Shown here: piece after piece, positions 1 to 11,398 of the stretch | How positions within the stretch are numbered: the stretch's first letter is position 1 | Layout of the letters: each line of letters starts with the position of its first letter | NCBI RefSeq assembly: GCF_910592395.1 | Contig: NC_088316.1 | Coordinates: 8,000,001-8,064,000 of the forward strand | Source: Lineus longissimus | Lineage: Eukaryota; Nemertea; Pilidiophora; Heteronemertea; Lineidae | Reading direction: 5' to 3' | DNA length: 64,000 nucleotides | Made by a program: the position numbers and the translations under genes | Notes under the pieces: generated by a model | Seen by the model: only the letters and a program-made list of their open reading frames with translations | What the model was told of the DNA's origin: nothing | Database searches by the model: none

Positions 1-2671
1 TAGAATTTAATCCCAAACCAACACCAAACTTATGGTAGATAATAGTAGCATGGTAAGGAACAGCGTAACCAATGTGCCATATTGTGAGGGAAACTCCAGT
101 AAGGAAAAGTGCATGAGCTGCATGGTACATCTTGCAAACATGCCTGAGTCGGACTAAGTCGCACTCAGAGAACTTTGTCTTTGAAAACAATGCAACAGCT
201 TCCCTTAACACAGTGCAGCAGAAGTGCAGCACCAAAGGGCGGAGCCATTTCTTTCCAATCTCCTCCCCGTCCATTCTTGCAGAAAAGATGATGCTGGTCA
301 AGTTATGGAACCCATTACAGAACTTAAGTGAATCTTCACCTGTAAATCTCACAGTACATTTAGAAGCTACACCTTTCCGAGAAAGTTGAGTTTGGACCTC
401 TTTGTACCACTTGCAGATTCTGTGATGAAGTTTACCAGCTTTTATCTCATTTTTCAAAGCAGATAGATACCGTCCGATCGGTGAATCAACAAACTCTGGA
501 CAATCCAAGTTTTTCTTCAGCACAGCCTCCTTGGTCCAATTGGTCACTTCCATCATCAACAAATTATTCATTTGTTGGCAAGCATTATTCTTCACATGAA
601 GTGGGTCAATATAGCATTTATCAGTATATTTCCTGAGTACCGGGGCAAATTCCTGCCGTGACTGCTGCTGTGCAATGAACTTAGTAATCTTAGGGCGCTG
701 AAAGACAGTTTTTTTCAATGCTGCCACTTTTTTAACCGTTTCTAGTCTTTCCAGATACCCCCATGGGTGCCAAGTATCATCTTCACTTTCCCCAATACTG
801 CCATTTAATGTAGAAAGAGAACTTTGTGTTACATTACCAAAGGAGGAGGGGTAGGTTGCTGCATTTGATAGTTCACCACATGCAGATGCAATCCATTTGC
901 AGTCACCCGGTATGAGTTCAAGACTAAATGTGACTTTGGTTTCAAGAACCTCATATTCTTTTCGTTCAATGGACCCCATATCTCCAATTATTTTAGCTAG
1001 ATGTGAAAAGAAAATGGGATCATCCTCGGCAAGATCTGCACCAAAAATGAGATAGTTGTGATCACAACTGGACACCTGGTCAACGGCGTTGACAAATGAG
1101 AGAAGTAGCGAAGTTTTAGTATTGTGCTTCCCCGACGGAGCACCATCGGCCCCAATGGCAATAGCAAAATTACCCCTGTTTTTTCCAAACCAATTCAAAC
1201 CACTGCCACTCTGCTCAACAAGAACACCATCTATTTTCAAATAGATTTCTGCTAGTTTCAAGAGCGTTGTCTCAAAATCCCTGTAAACTCCACCACAACC
1301 TTCTACTGGTTGAGTTCTAGTTTCTTCCATGATAGCATCTAATTCCTGTTTCAGTTCCTTGTATGTCAATGATTCTGGCTCACTATGACCTAGATTAGAA
1401 CATCTAATGGAGTTGTATTTTCTACTAGAAATCATCCCACCCTTATAAAGTGTTTCAACACACCTCACTACATTCTTTCTAGCATTTCTTTCCTGAATTT
1501 TCTTTCGCTTTTTCACCTTGCCCTTTTTAAACAATGCAGTTTTACATGACTTACTTCTTTGGATATAATCATTCAATTCATTAGGTGTGCAGAGCTTTAC
1601 AAGTGAGAGCCAAGTGGCATCTTTTACATTTTTGATATTGTTACCATGAATGAGCTTCATTGCCTTGGTGGTCTCCTTCATACGAGCGGAAGTTGTACTC
1701 CTACTCATCATGCACTGATCTGGATTAGCAGGGCTAAGATGCGTTGGAGTCTTTTGTTTGCCAGGTATTTGACCATTTTCTTGATCCTGAAAGGATAAAG
1801 AGCAATTGACATACATTTAGATCATCAACTATAATTGTACTTCCATCTGGCATGAAAATCCTGGCATTTTCCGGGGCTTAATTATCAGCTTAAATGTGCT
1901 CTTGCATCCATCTCAAACAGGTAGGTGTGAAACAAAGTCCAAACTGGTCACTTTCAGTGACAGATTTATATTATTGCTAATTGGACTGGTGACGTGATGA
2001 TCTACATGTGATGGGCTGTCAGAATGGCACAGTCGAAACAGCGGCACCTGGCTGACTCTGTGATATTAAATCTGAAGACTTGTGCTTCCTCTAGGATCCC
2101 TCTACGTACCACTAACAGCTGGTTAGCCGAATTGCTACAAACTTGAACTTGCTTGTCCCTCATAATCTTTGGGGTTATATTAGCATTTTTATCCACCTCT
2201 AGGCGCTCTAGCCACTCAATCTGAAGAACAGAAAAATTTGAAATGAGGATATCAAATCATGTCCCAATAAATATTGTCATATTGACTATACAGAATAAAA
2301 ACAAGCAACAATTTACAGGTCTGGGCCCAGTTGTTAGAAAGCATGTATGTTAAAGAACTACTGGCACTGCAGAGTTCTTTCTGACCGTGACTCGTCAATT
2401 CAAGCCATTGTAAAATGACCTTGGACGTTGGTAAATGGTGAAATCAAAGGAAGGGACTTCATTAGAGAGACTCTGGTCAAATCAAGAGCTCCACACATAA
2501 TATTTTTGGACTTACATGTGCGTTTAACTCAGATATCCTTTCCTCCTTTCTGTAAATGTCGCTTTGTAACTGTTCCGCTCGAGTGTTGGATGCTTCTTTC
2601 ACCGTTTTAAGTTTCTGGTCCCTGGCCCACTGTCCAATCGGGAAACGTTTCCTTTTTGAAGGCTTGACTTC
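1..2671 (-). CDS. Uncharacterised multi-exon gene, 3' end beyond the window
   Basis: Three exons are supported on the minus strand: 2671-2516 (52 codons), 2220-2110 (37 codons) and 1786-1. The last stays open for 595 codons to the window edge with no stop. All three are joined at phase 0, with AG acceptors (CTTCAG at 2222, TTTCAG at 1788) and GT donors (GTAAGT after 2516, GTACGT after 2110; the latter is less certain). Exon 1 is basic and helical (KPSKRKRFPIGQW, then RAEQLQSDIYRKEERISEL), like a coiled coil. The large exon contains IGADGAPSGKHNTKTS, FGADLAEDD, LIPGDCKW, a run of Cys/His pairs and IWHIGYAVPYH. I recognise the style of a repetitive, unnamed invertebrate family, probably transposon-derived, but assign no function. 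The true start was not found; it may lie in the 5.0-5.6 kb stretch. The exon is clearly coding because it has no stop over 1.8 kb of AT-rich DNA. Confidence 0.7.
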
Positions 2672-5038
2672 CTTTCAGATGCCGAAGAAAAAACACGATA
2701 TTTTAATTGACATAAGAACTGTAAACAACATACACTATTACTTTTATCAAGGTTACAGAGTAGTGCCTATGTTGAGTTGATCAACAACATGGTATTGGTG
2801 AGAACTCCAGACATGGCCTTGGAACTTCTGATATCGATACACATCTCAAAAGGTCATTGTAAAAAAACAGACAAAATTTGCAGTTTTAAACAGGATTTTC
2901 TGAAAAATTATGGTTTGTCCCCCCCCCTTTAAAATATTTCTGGCAGAAACACTGATGACAATTACCCAATTGACAGTGGGTCTTGGGACTCCTTCCATGT
3001 CGTTTGAAGGTCCATTTTCATTCATCACGTTGGCTGTGCCCAACATTGCCATAGTGCCAACTTGCTTTTTTCAGTTGTCCAAACTGAATTTAAAAGAAAT
3101 GTTACTGTCATGTATGATGTATGTCATTGTGTAGGCCTCAGAAACCGCTAACGGTGGCACGTTCAGCTCTGCATGTTGTATTTCATGATTTGTACGGGCA
3201 GGTACTGTTGAACGTGCCTGTGCTGTAGTGGGCTTGGTAAGCGGCCTATGTCATGTCATTGTCGTACTACAAAATGTATGATCAACCCCACCCCGACCCC
3301 CACCCCATGTCCATTTACTATAGCCTGACGAAGCACCCTTAGGATTAAGCCTACATTCACTTGGCATTATATAACAAGGGCGGATTCAGGGTTTTGAGAA
3401 CAGGGGGTGGGGGAGCTGGCCAATTCATGGTCAATTTCAAATAAGATTTTTTACATAATTGGGGGGGGGGGCTTAATCTGCCCTTGTATAGAACTAGTCA
3501 AGACGGGATGTCATAAGTTACCATGCCTACCCTACCTCCCAAGATGCAGTGAAGGCTTAAGCAGCTCATGAGTTAATGACTAATGTAGTGTGGGAAAATC
3601 CAGCCACGACTCATGTCACAGCATGGGCCTGGGGGGCCGGGAGAGCCAGTCCGTCATTATTCATATTGCCAATCGTGTAGAATTGTTTCTTTTATTTCTA
3701 TTGATCTCAGTTAAAACAATTCCATTTACAGTAACACATGTTAAGTTGGACATATTCTTTATAATATAGGCTTAGACTTAGTTCTATTTAACTAGGCCTA
3801 CTTTTTTTAAAAACCAAAATGGCCGTCATTGTCGCCCTTCAAGAAGGTCATCACCATGCAGTCAGCCATGGGATTCAGTGACGCATGAACGTCACGTCAA
3901 GCATGTGCCATGTCCCTAGAACCATGAAAAAAATTTCAGGTTGGTTCTATTTTCGTACGATCCAAGTCAATACATTTCAGCACAGAGCATACATATTGGT
4001 GAATGTCCGAAGTAAAATCGTATCGTTTCAGAATTTTGAAAATGCCAAAGACAAACTAACACGATCATTTCAAAGTCGGGGTTAAGTACTACTTCCGGTA
4101 GTCAAAATTGGGGCAAAATCCATCCTAAATTAACGAATATTCATGCATTTTATCAACTCACAAATGAAAAAACTGGTGAAATGCCGCCATGTTGTCTGCT
4201 ATGATAGTTTAGAACTTAAAAAAAGAGGGCAGCGCCTGCTGGTAGGGAAATATTTGGGTCTTTTCACACTCGTTTTCTTGACCGACGGCGATCGTCGCGC
4301 CATCCTCAGTCAAGTTGCGGAACTGAAGCTGGTTGGTATACAGAAATTTGCGGTTTGGCAGCACAGTGTATTGAACGAAAAAATTGGTGTTTATTTCATC
4401 AAATTCCAAGCAAAATCAACCGAGTTTGATCAATTTTTCGAAAGATGATATTTTCGCAATCTTCGCTGAACATATCTCACTCAAAGATATTTTCCAGCTT
4501 TGCGGCGATATTTGGTAAATTGATTTTTTGCGAAGTGGTTGACCAATCCTAAATGAATTCATATCTTTTAAAACATTTGAGCACCTGGTTTCCTAAATAT
4601 TTCTTTTTTGGCACTTAATTTGGTGATTTTTCGAAGAAATCTCATTAATATTTATGACGTTTTGGATCACGTGATGTTAATCAAGCCGTTTTTCGCGGCA
4701 ATTGCGTGCACGACGCGATATTGTAAAAATATTTTAATGCACAGCGTGTCTCAAAAAAAATGTGGTTAAAAGTGAGAATGGCATGATGGTAGCCTGTTTG
4801 AGTTCTGTTGATGAATATGCTTAGTCTGACTATAATTTCTACAACTTGTGGCCAAATGACCAGATGATTTTGAGCCTTTTGATAAAGCTACTGGTAGAAT
4901 ACTCGTCAGAAATGTCAGAGCGACAGTGTCTGAGTGAGTGTTATGTTATGTTATGTTATGAGACTGGAGGTATGTCATGTGTTCCACCATATCGTCATTG
5001 ATATTGACCAGGAATACTATCGATTTGTGTGGATGTGC
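2672..5038. other. Non-coding stretch, no gene supported
   Basis: Only short open frames without splice signals or recognisable motifs occur here. Visible are a C8 run near 2921, a G10 run near 3463 and a short (TTATG)n microsatellite at about 4939-4960. Confidence 0.5.
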
Positions 5039-5359
5039 TCAAACAGTAAAGCATGAGCCATGATGCTTCACTTCCGAAAAGATCCAGGTGACTGAGATGT
5101 CTACTACTACTGTTGGGCAATCCGGCTGATTCTTCAGAAATTTCTCTGTATATCCTCTGTGAAAATAAACTTTCTCATAATGATATATCTTTTGTTTGTT
5201 TGGTAATTTTAGTTGCCTATGTTTAGGCACTTTTTTGCCAGATTTGCCTGTAAAAGGCTGCCATAGTTCAGGAAAAGAAATCATATACACATTACAATGT
5301 GGATCTTCACGGTCCAAAACACCAGGGCCTACTAGGTGACATGGTTCAATAATAGGCAT
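5039..5359 (-). CDS. Hypothetical protein or exon, 106 aa
   Basis: An ATG-initiated open frame (ATG at 5357-5359) encodes a basic protein beginning MPIIEPCHLVGPGVL. It lies in the same orientation as the large gene at the left edge and just outside the transposon inserted at 5634. A further frame upstream, at about 5390-5530, holds a Cys/His-rich stretch (HGKFCARC...NNSC), so the two may be exons of one older gene. Whether it connects to the gene at 1-2671 is unknown. No family recognised. Confidence 0.3.
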   Translation of the reverse strand: MPIIEPCHLVGPGVLDREDPHCNVYMISFPELWQPFTGKSGKKVPKHRQLKLPNKQKIYHYEKVYFHRGYTEKFLKNQPDCPTVVVDISVTWIFSEVKHHGSCFTV

Positions 5360-5633
5360 TGTCTGGTAATTTTGGACGACCTTTGGATGGATAGTTTATT
5401 TTCCCTGACCCTGGCCTGGGTCTGAACGGGCTTCCAAGCCATCAATGATGCTTATAAAGCCGGGAATAGCCTCATCAGTACCCCCACAAGAGTTATTTTG
5501 TGCCAGACATCGCGCACAGAACTTGCCATGATCTCATTTTTAGAGTTGCTGTATCAGTAAAAGATAATACCAAAAAGCTGATAAAGTATGTAATTTCAGC
5601 AGCATGACCAATGCCAGTGTTAAAGGTGTAAAC

Positions 5634-5650
5634 TTAAAGAGACAGCGCAA
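5634..5650 (+). repeat. Left TTAA duplication plus 13-bp terminal inverted repeat
   Basis: TTAA followed by AGAGACAGCGCAA. It is the exact reverse complement of 11382-11398. Confidence 0.85.
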
Positions 5651-5893
5651 TAACTTTCAGATATAACTGTATCGTAATGAGACTGAAGTATGTTAGTCCC
5701 CAAATAATAAAACATGATTTCCCGAAAAAAACAGCTCATTTGCACCCCCAGTTCGCTGGCAAACACCATAGCAACCGCCCCTAGCAACGGCTAAAATACC
5801 GCACCTCATTATCTATGCGTGACGTCATCTCGGGATTATCGAAAGCGCGCGAAAGCTCAGCACCCGTGGTAGAGCAGAGGATTTGTCGATATC

Positions 5894-8800
5894 ATGCCTC
5901 CGAAAAAGGCCCGTGTAGGCGGGCGAAGGTGTAAAGTTTTTAGATGCAGCCAACAAGGGAAGTTTATACATTCCTTTCCTTCAGATAGGGAAAAAGCAAG
6001 GAAATGGACTCGTTTCATTCAGATAAAACGGGCCGATTTCGTTCCGAACCAAGATCCGTCAGTTGACTACATCTGTAGTTTTCATTTCGAAGAGGATTGC
6101 TTTGAAAATCTCATGCGCTTCAACATGAATAATTCTTCATTGTAAGTACAATATATTCACTTAACTCTCCATCCATTAAGTATTCCTTAAACAAATGCCT
6201 ATATTCCAATTACAATCCTCACAGAATCAAACGCAACAACACACTGCTATCCCCTCCCTTCCATAAGGAGAGATGACTAACATCGTCGCTTGGCCCGGTC
6301 CTGCGTAGGCTATGTGCTACTGATGTTCTGTGTGTATCTATAGGCTACCGGTACTTTATAGGTCAACCTGGACAATTAATAACCGTCTGAAGAAAATACC
6401 GTAATCTGGTAATTACCAGGACAACCCAATGAGTGTATGTGGTTCACTGGTGCTGTCAGTCGGTTGTAAGGTGGGTCTCTGGCGGGATTTCTTCCCGCTT
6501 CATCACATCTATCTGAGTAACTATATGATGGGGGACTTTTAGTTGCAGCTGGTTCTTAGTGGACATTTCCCATCGTATTGGGCCTATTCAGGCCAATTTC
6601 AACACCTTGACGAGCACCAAAATTAATTGGTGAGGTCTAAAGTTCGTACACAATCCAAACTGTCGGCATTCATCAAAGAAATGTGGGGCCGGAACAAGAT
6701 TATAATTTGCCTATTCTAACTCAATTATCGGGACGCCGATCTTTGATGAATATCTGTTCTTCTAAAGCTTTGGCAAGAAAATATTGCAAGAACAAAGATT
6801 TTCAGGACCAAGTAGAGGCTGCGACTGAAGTCCAAACTTCAACCCCAGTTGAAGAAACATCGATTTCTGCATGTCATCAGGCTATGAACAGTGATACTTT
6901 ACTTTCAGCCTGCAATTGACAAAGTCTGCGGTGCCAACGATTCATGAACCCGCCCCACCCAACGTAGATAGGCCGTTTGTACCACGAACACGTGCTGCTA
7001 GCTTGACCACGCCCACTCTGATGAAACCAGCGGTGAGGAAGAGACTGATACATGAAATGATGACAGAGATGTCCCCTGAGACCGTTGATGACATCCCAGA
7101 TACACCTAATCCTGGCGACTTAGAAGCTGTGGAAAAGTGTATTCAAATGGAAGCTGTAGAATACTTAGACAAGGGTAGGTTAAATTTTAAATGCATTAGG
7201 TGTTTCGAAAAAGATATACCAACAATACCGGTACCCTAATAATTCTTAGACTGTTATGGGCTAAATCGGTTTTATTGTTTACAGAAACACAGACCAAAAA
7301 GAAGGCAGGTCGCAAACCTAGGAAGGGTCCAGTGTACAAAGTGAGGAAGGTGTTAATCCCAGCAATTAACAGGAAACGGAAACGTCCGCGCGTAAAACAT
7401 GCAGGAACGGAGTCCGAAGATGATATGTTAGATTGGGAGTTGGATGATAGCACAGAGGAAGAGGCCGACTACGATGACATGTACCAACCTAGCTCCAGGC
7501 TACAAGATAGCGCATATAGATATGAGAACGTCCAATTTGATGAAATGACGTGAGTAAAAATATCACTGAGTTTTGCAGGATTCGAGTTCCTCTTAGGCGC
7601 CAAATGTTCACCTAATGCTCCCCGTTTTTTTTCTTCAGGGTGGAAGATGACAAGTCACCCGTTGAACAAGAAAAGTTCATCGTATTTGAGGGCGCCTTGC
7701 TTCAGATACTTAAGAGTATACCAAAATGTCGGTGTGCCGGTTCAAAGAAAGTCTATAAACGGTTAATGGGCTCTGCTCTCTTAGCCAAAATCGTATGCCA
7801 GGAATGTTCGGAAACAGTTTATTGGGAAAGCCAGCCAAAGCGGAGAAACACCTATTGGGGAAATATTCTGATCAGCGCCGCAATCTTATTCTCAGGGTCG
7901 CTTGCATCGAAGGCATTGCGAGTTTTTTCGTAAGTACAAGAGCCCTTTTTGAGTACGTCTACTGCGTATCCTTGTTTGATTCATGCACATCTGCTCCCTG
8001 TCCCCGGGCCCTGTCCATGCAGTTACGCCCATAGACCTACCTACACGTAGCTGTTGCGGTCCGTGGGAGATGACACTATAATAATTTGGAGAAGGGGAAG
8101 GAAGCGGCTGACATAATTAGAACGTCACAACTTTTACCTGTGTTACAGATTCGCCAATATCAAGGTTCACTGTCGACGGACATTTTACTACCATCAGAAG
8201 CATTACTTGCGCCAAGCTGTTAGGACCGTATGGAAGAGGCTGCAGTCGGGTCTTCTTGATGGCCTGAGAGGTCGGCAGCTCATGTTAGGTGGCGATGCCC
8301 GCTGTGATTCTATGGGACATTCGGCTAAATACGGGACTTATTCGTTACTGGATATTGAGCAGAACAAGATAGTAGCAACGGAAATGGTTCAGGTTAGTTT
8401 TCAAACAGCTGCTTGTTGACATCATCCTTATTTCACTGACCTACAATCATCTTCATAATATTTTTTGATATAATATTCTGTTTTTTCTTTCAGAGCAATC
8501 AAGTGAAGAATAGCTACAACATGGAGCTCAAAGGGCTGCAGCTATGCAGGGACACCCTGGGAGAACAGGACATCAAGGCTTTCATCACAGATCGCCACCC
8601 ACAGATTGCCAAATGGGTCAGGGAAAAATGGAAAGTGCCTCATTTTTACGACTGCTGGCATATTGTAAAAAGTAAGAATTCATCTCACCAATATATTTGT
8701 GATGTCATGCTATACAATTCATACTAGTATTACATTGATTCACATTCCTTTCCTACTTGTACCTGCCATTATATCTTCAGGTGTGGTGAAGAAGATGGAG

Positions 8801-9946
8801 ATAATTGCCAAGAAGAAAGGTTTCGAGATCATTAGTGACTGGATTAAGAGCGTCAAGAATCATCTCTACTGGGCAGTGTTGACGTCTTCTGGTGATCCGG
8901 ACGAAATTGAGAACAGATGGAGGGCAACCATGGAACATGTACAGGGCATACACAAGAACTGTACTCACGGGAGATTGGTGGGGCGCCGGAAGAAGAACTA
9001 TCTAAAACGAGGTGTGATAATTATCTCTCAGTCATTTTTTGGTTTCGTCAATGAAAATGGTCGGGTTATACTATGTGTCGGTTTCCTCCAGTAGATCTGA
9101 TTTTTCTACTGAACGATATTTTTCGTATTTGTTTGTTGCAGGATCTGCGGCCGCCGTTGAGCTTGAAGAAAAACTAACCGGCACACGTCTCATCAACGAC
9201 ATAAGGAAAATGTCAACTTTGGGCCAGACCAGCGGAGTGGAACACTTCCACATGCTCATCAATCAGTTCGCCCCCAAAATGTTCGCGTTTGCCTTCGAGA
9301 CAATGACTACCAGGTAACAATACAATACGAGTGTGATCGGAAGGGGAGGCGGAATGTGGCGAATGTAGCGGAACATACTTCATCATAATTCTCATCATTT
9401 ACATGTTGTGATCGAGAAGACCTATGCGCAATTCAGTGAATTGAGAATGAAATAGTGTTGTACAATTCGGTGACATGAATGACGTTGTCTTTTCAGGGTG
9501 TACCTGGCAGCACTGCATTACAACGAGAATGCTGGAAGGGCCAAAGCAACAACGAATGATGGTGCTGCCCGGTACAATGTTGCATACCCAAAGTACAAGA
9601 AGGGCAGCTACACAGTTAAAAAGATTCTCACCAATTGCACATATGGTAAGCCGGTAGCATAGAATGTAAATCAAGTTCATTTATATGAATCGGTAACCTA
9701 TTTATCATTACATCGTTTTATAAGTACAGTTTCCTAAAGATTTTTCGGTCTTCACTTGCAGATTACGTGGCCGATTGCTTCGAGGAAGTGATGAAGCTTG
9801 CCCAAGACAAGGGTTATAGAGAGGCAAATCTGCTTGAGAACCCGACGCCAGAGATCCCTCCATCACTCACCTCCTCATTTGAAAACAGGCTTCCAAAAGA
9901 AGAGGCAATAGCAGCAGGGCATCAGTCACGTTTCAACAAATTATAA
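5894..9946 (+). CDS. THAP-domain DDE-type transposase, ten exons, 742 aa, intact
   Basis: The spliced model is 5894-6141, 6909-7174, 7285-7549, 7639-7929, 8149-8392, 8494-8671, 8781-9011, 9142-9313, 9497-9645, 9762-9946. Every intron is GT-AG and the exons total 2,229 nt (743 codons with TAA). Residues 1-80 form a THAP zinc finger: C13-x4-C18, W38, C61-x2-H64. A lysine/arginine- and acid-rich linker follows (exon 3), then a Cys-rich module in exon 4 (KCRCAG, VCQEC) ending in the hydrophobic stretch ILISAAILFSGS. The core has acidic candidates for a DDE/RNase-H-fold site: GGDARCDS (D406, D410), TDRHPQIAKW (D471), DCWH (D491, H494) and SGVEHFH (E608). The best match is a Kolobok-type family common in marine animals; assignment of the catalytic residues is inference. 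THAP domains bind DNA, presumably the terminal repeats. A domesticated host gene is possible, but the flanking repeats favour a transposon gene. Confidence 0.85.
6683..6908 (+). other. Possible alternative exon inside transposase intron 1
   Basis: An open stretch encoding about 75 acidic/polar residues ends at the TTTCAG acceptor of exon 2. Direct splicing of exon 1 (phase 2) to 6909 already gives a clean frame and a typical THAP-to-linker sequence (KSAVPTIHE). This stretch is therefore more likely intronic or an alternative exon. Confidence 0.2.
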
Positions 9947-10109
9947 AAATATCTCCGTCAAATCAGTTTCTCGTGTTTCCCTAGACACATCTTACCGCTT
10001 TGATTGCAATTTGCCATCCCAGATGTGGCCACTACATGACGTTTTTAGTTGTAGTAAAGGAAACTAAATGAAACAGAGTGTACATACAAATAGATATACC
10101 GGTTCTCAT

Positions 10110-10115
10110 TTTATT
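10110..10115 (-). terminator. Poly(A) signal of the P2X7-domain gene
   Basis: AATAAA on the minus strand, five bases beyond the TGA stop. Confidence 0.6.
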
Positions 10116-10119
10116 CACA

Positions 10120-11151
10120 TCACACCAGTGTAGAACATCCTAAACCAACAAAAATAAATGATAATAAAGATTCGTCCCTTAATGTTGGTAATTTTTCATT
10201 GGCACTCCTCTTGAACCCCTTAAAAACGTAACCCTCCTCATCTGGCGGGGGGTGGTGGGCTCTGATGCAGGCCACTGCGCAGGCAGGCAAAACGATACGG
10301 TTGTCCTTTCCCACAGGGCCCCAACACCATCTGATAAGTTGTCGGTAGGCAACATGTCTATACTTTACATGGCTGGGTCCCTCGACAGCCTTCCCCCCGT
10401 ACTGCTGCCTGTAAAAACTCCACGCGTTCTGGAGGTTCCATGGGTCGAGGCAGACAGAGTAAAACCCAGGATGCTCGGTGATGCAGGCTGGTAGGACCCC
10501 TGTCACATCTTCTGCCTCCTCCATCTTATGAACTGTCTGGCCATACTCCCGACAGCACCTGCACTCTTTCTCCTTGGGCATGGTTTGGCAGTTCGGACCA
10601 CACTTGCACCTGAAGTGAAAAAGAGAAAGGACCTGACATGAACCATCTCATGATCAATATACCATATCTTACATAAGACATTGGAGGGTTAATAGCACAC
10701 TTTCTAACGATTGGACTGGTGCCAAGAGATCACTATGGGTATCGTACACTGTTGCATCAATGCATGTAGTGTAGGCGCGGTGAGCTTGGTTTGGATCGCT
10801 AAATTAGAAAAAGTGGAGGGGTTATATTTTCATGTTCAGTGACATCTTGTAGAACTGATTGATATATATAACATACCAGTCGGATATGGTCACTGGAGTA
10901 CAAAGTCTCCTCCAATCATCAAGTTGGTCCGCCGACTCGTCAGACTCTTCCCCCGATTCCTCTGCGTCCGGGTCGTACACATGCGGCTCCAAAACATCTA
11001 AAATTTCCACGCTTTCTGCCCCTGAAGTAAACTCTTCATCCCCCTCATCGTTCAGAGGGCGTATGGAGAAACTATCCTCCGATGATTTAGAAATTTCATC
11101 ATCAGATGACGCCGAAATCCACGAACTTTCATCGCTCTCCTGGAGATCCAT
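10120..11151 (-). CDS. P2X7-type intracellular (cysteine-rich) domain protein, two exons, 254 aa
   Basis: Exon 1 is 11151-10877 (91 codons plus 2 nt) and exon 2 is 10609-10120, with donor GTATGT and acceptor TTCAG. The joined frame has 255 codons including TGA. Residues 1-90 are strongly acidic and Ser-rich (SSDDEISKSSEDSF, EESGEESDESADQ). From the splice onward the sequence matches the zinc-binding C-terminal ballast domain of vertebrate P2X7 receptors and its stand-alone invertebrate relatives: WCKCGPNCQTM, ECRCCREY, ITEHPGFYSVCLDPW, YRHVAYRQLIRWCWG, VLPACAVACIR. There is no channel domain and no membrane segment, so this is not a receptor. A poly(A) signal AATAAA lies at 10110-10115 on this strand. 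The gene sits inside the transposon, tail-to-tail with the transposase. Its role is unknown; it could be a targeting or nucleic-acid/protein-binding accessory factor (inference). Confidence 0.85.
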
Positions 11152-11381
11152 TGCTGTCTTTCTGTACTACGCTGTGTTTTGATGCCGGCGGAATCCCGGG
11201 TTGACGTCACTGACCTCATTATAATATTTGGCGCGAGCTATAATTTGGGGAAATCTTCTAAGGCTAATTACGGGGCTAATAGGTGACGCATCGAATTTTT
11301 TTCTCTGGTGCATGGTTTTTGTGGTATTTGGCACATGTTTATGTGGAAATAAATAAGGAAAGCCGAAATTCGCGAAAGACC

Positions 11382-11398
11382 TTGCGCTGTCTCTTTAA
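11382..11398 (-). repeat. Right 13-bp terminal inverted repeat plus TTAA duplication
   Basis: Reads TTGCGCTGTCTCT then TTAA on the plus strand, the reverse complement of the left end. Confidence 0.85.

Larger units (their letters stand above)
5638..11394. mobile_element. Complete TTAA-flanked DNA transposon, Kolobok-like, with two genes
   Basis: The element is 5,757 bp. Both ends carry the perfect 13-bp inverted repeat AGAGACAGCGCAA (5638-5650, and reverse-complemented at 11382-11394). Each is directly bordered by TTAA (5634-5637 and 11395-11398), which reads as the target-site duplication. The similarity continues inward: three unmatched bases and then CTTTC on both sides. Inside are a ten-exon THAP-domain transposase (+) and a two-exon P2X7-domain gene (-), converging with 173 bp between stop codons. 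TTAA duplications are typical of Kolobok and piggyBac; the THAP domain and transposase type point to Kolobok rather than piggyBac. Intact ends, splice sites and frames suggest a young or still competent copy. Confidence 0.85.

Noticed and set aside
4209-4448. Overlapping 101- and 66-codon frames
   Set aside because: No start context, splice signals or motifs; length is within chance.
10120-11151. P2X receptor channel gene
   Set aside because: Only the cytosolic Cys-rich domain is present; no membrane segments or ectodomain.
5638-11394. piggyBac identity for the TTAA transposon
   Set aside because: TTAA fits, but the protein has a THAP domain and a different core; no piggyBac DDD motifs or C-terminal cysteine-rich finger of that family were seen.
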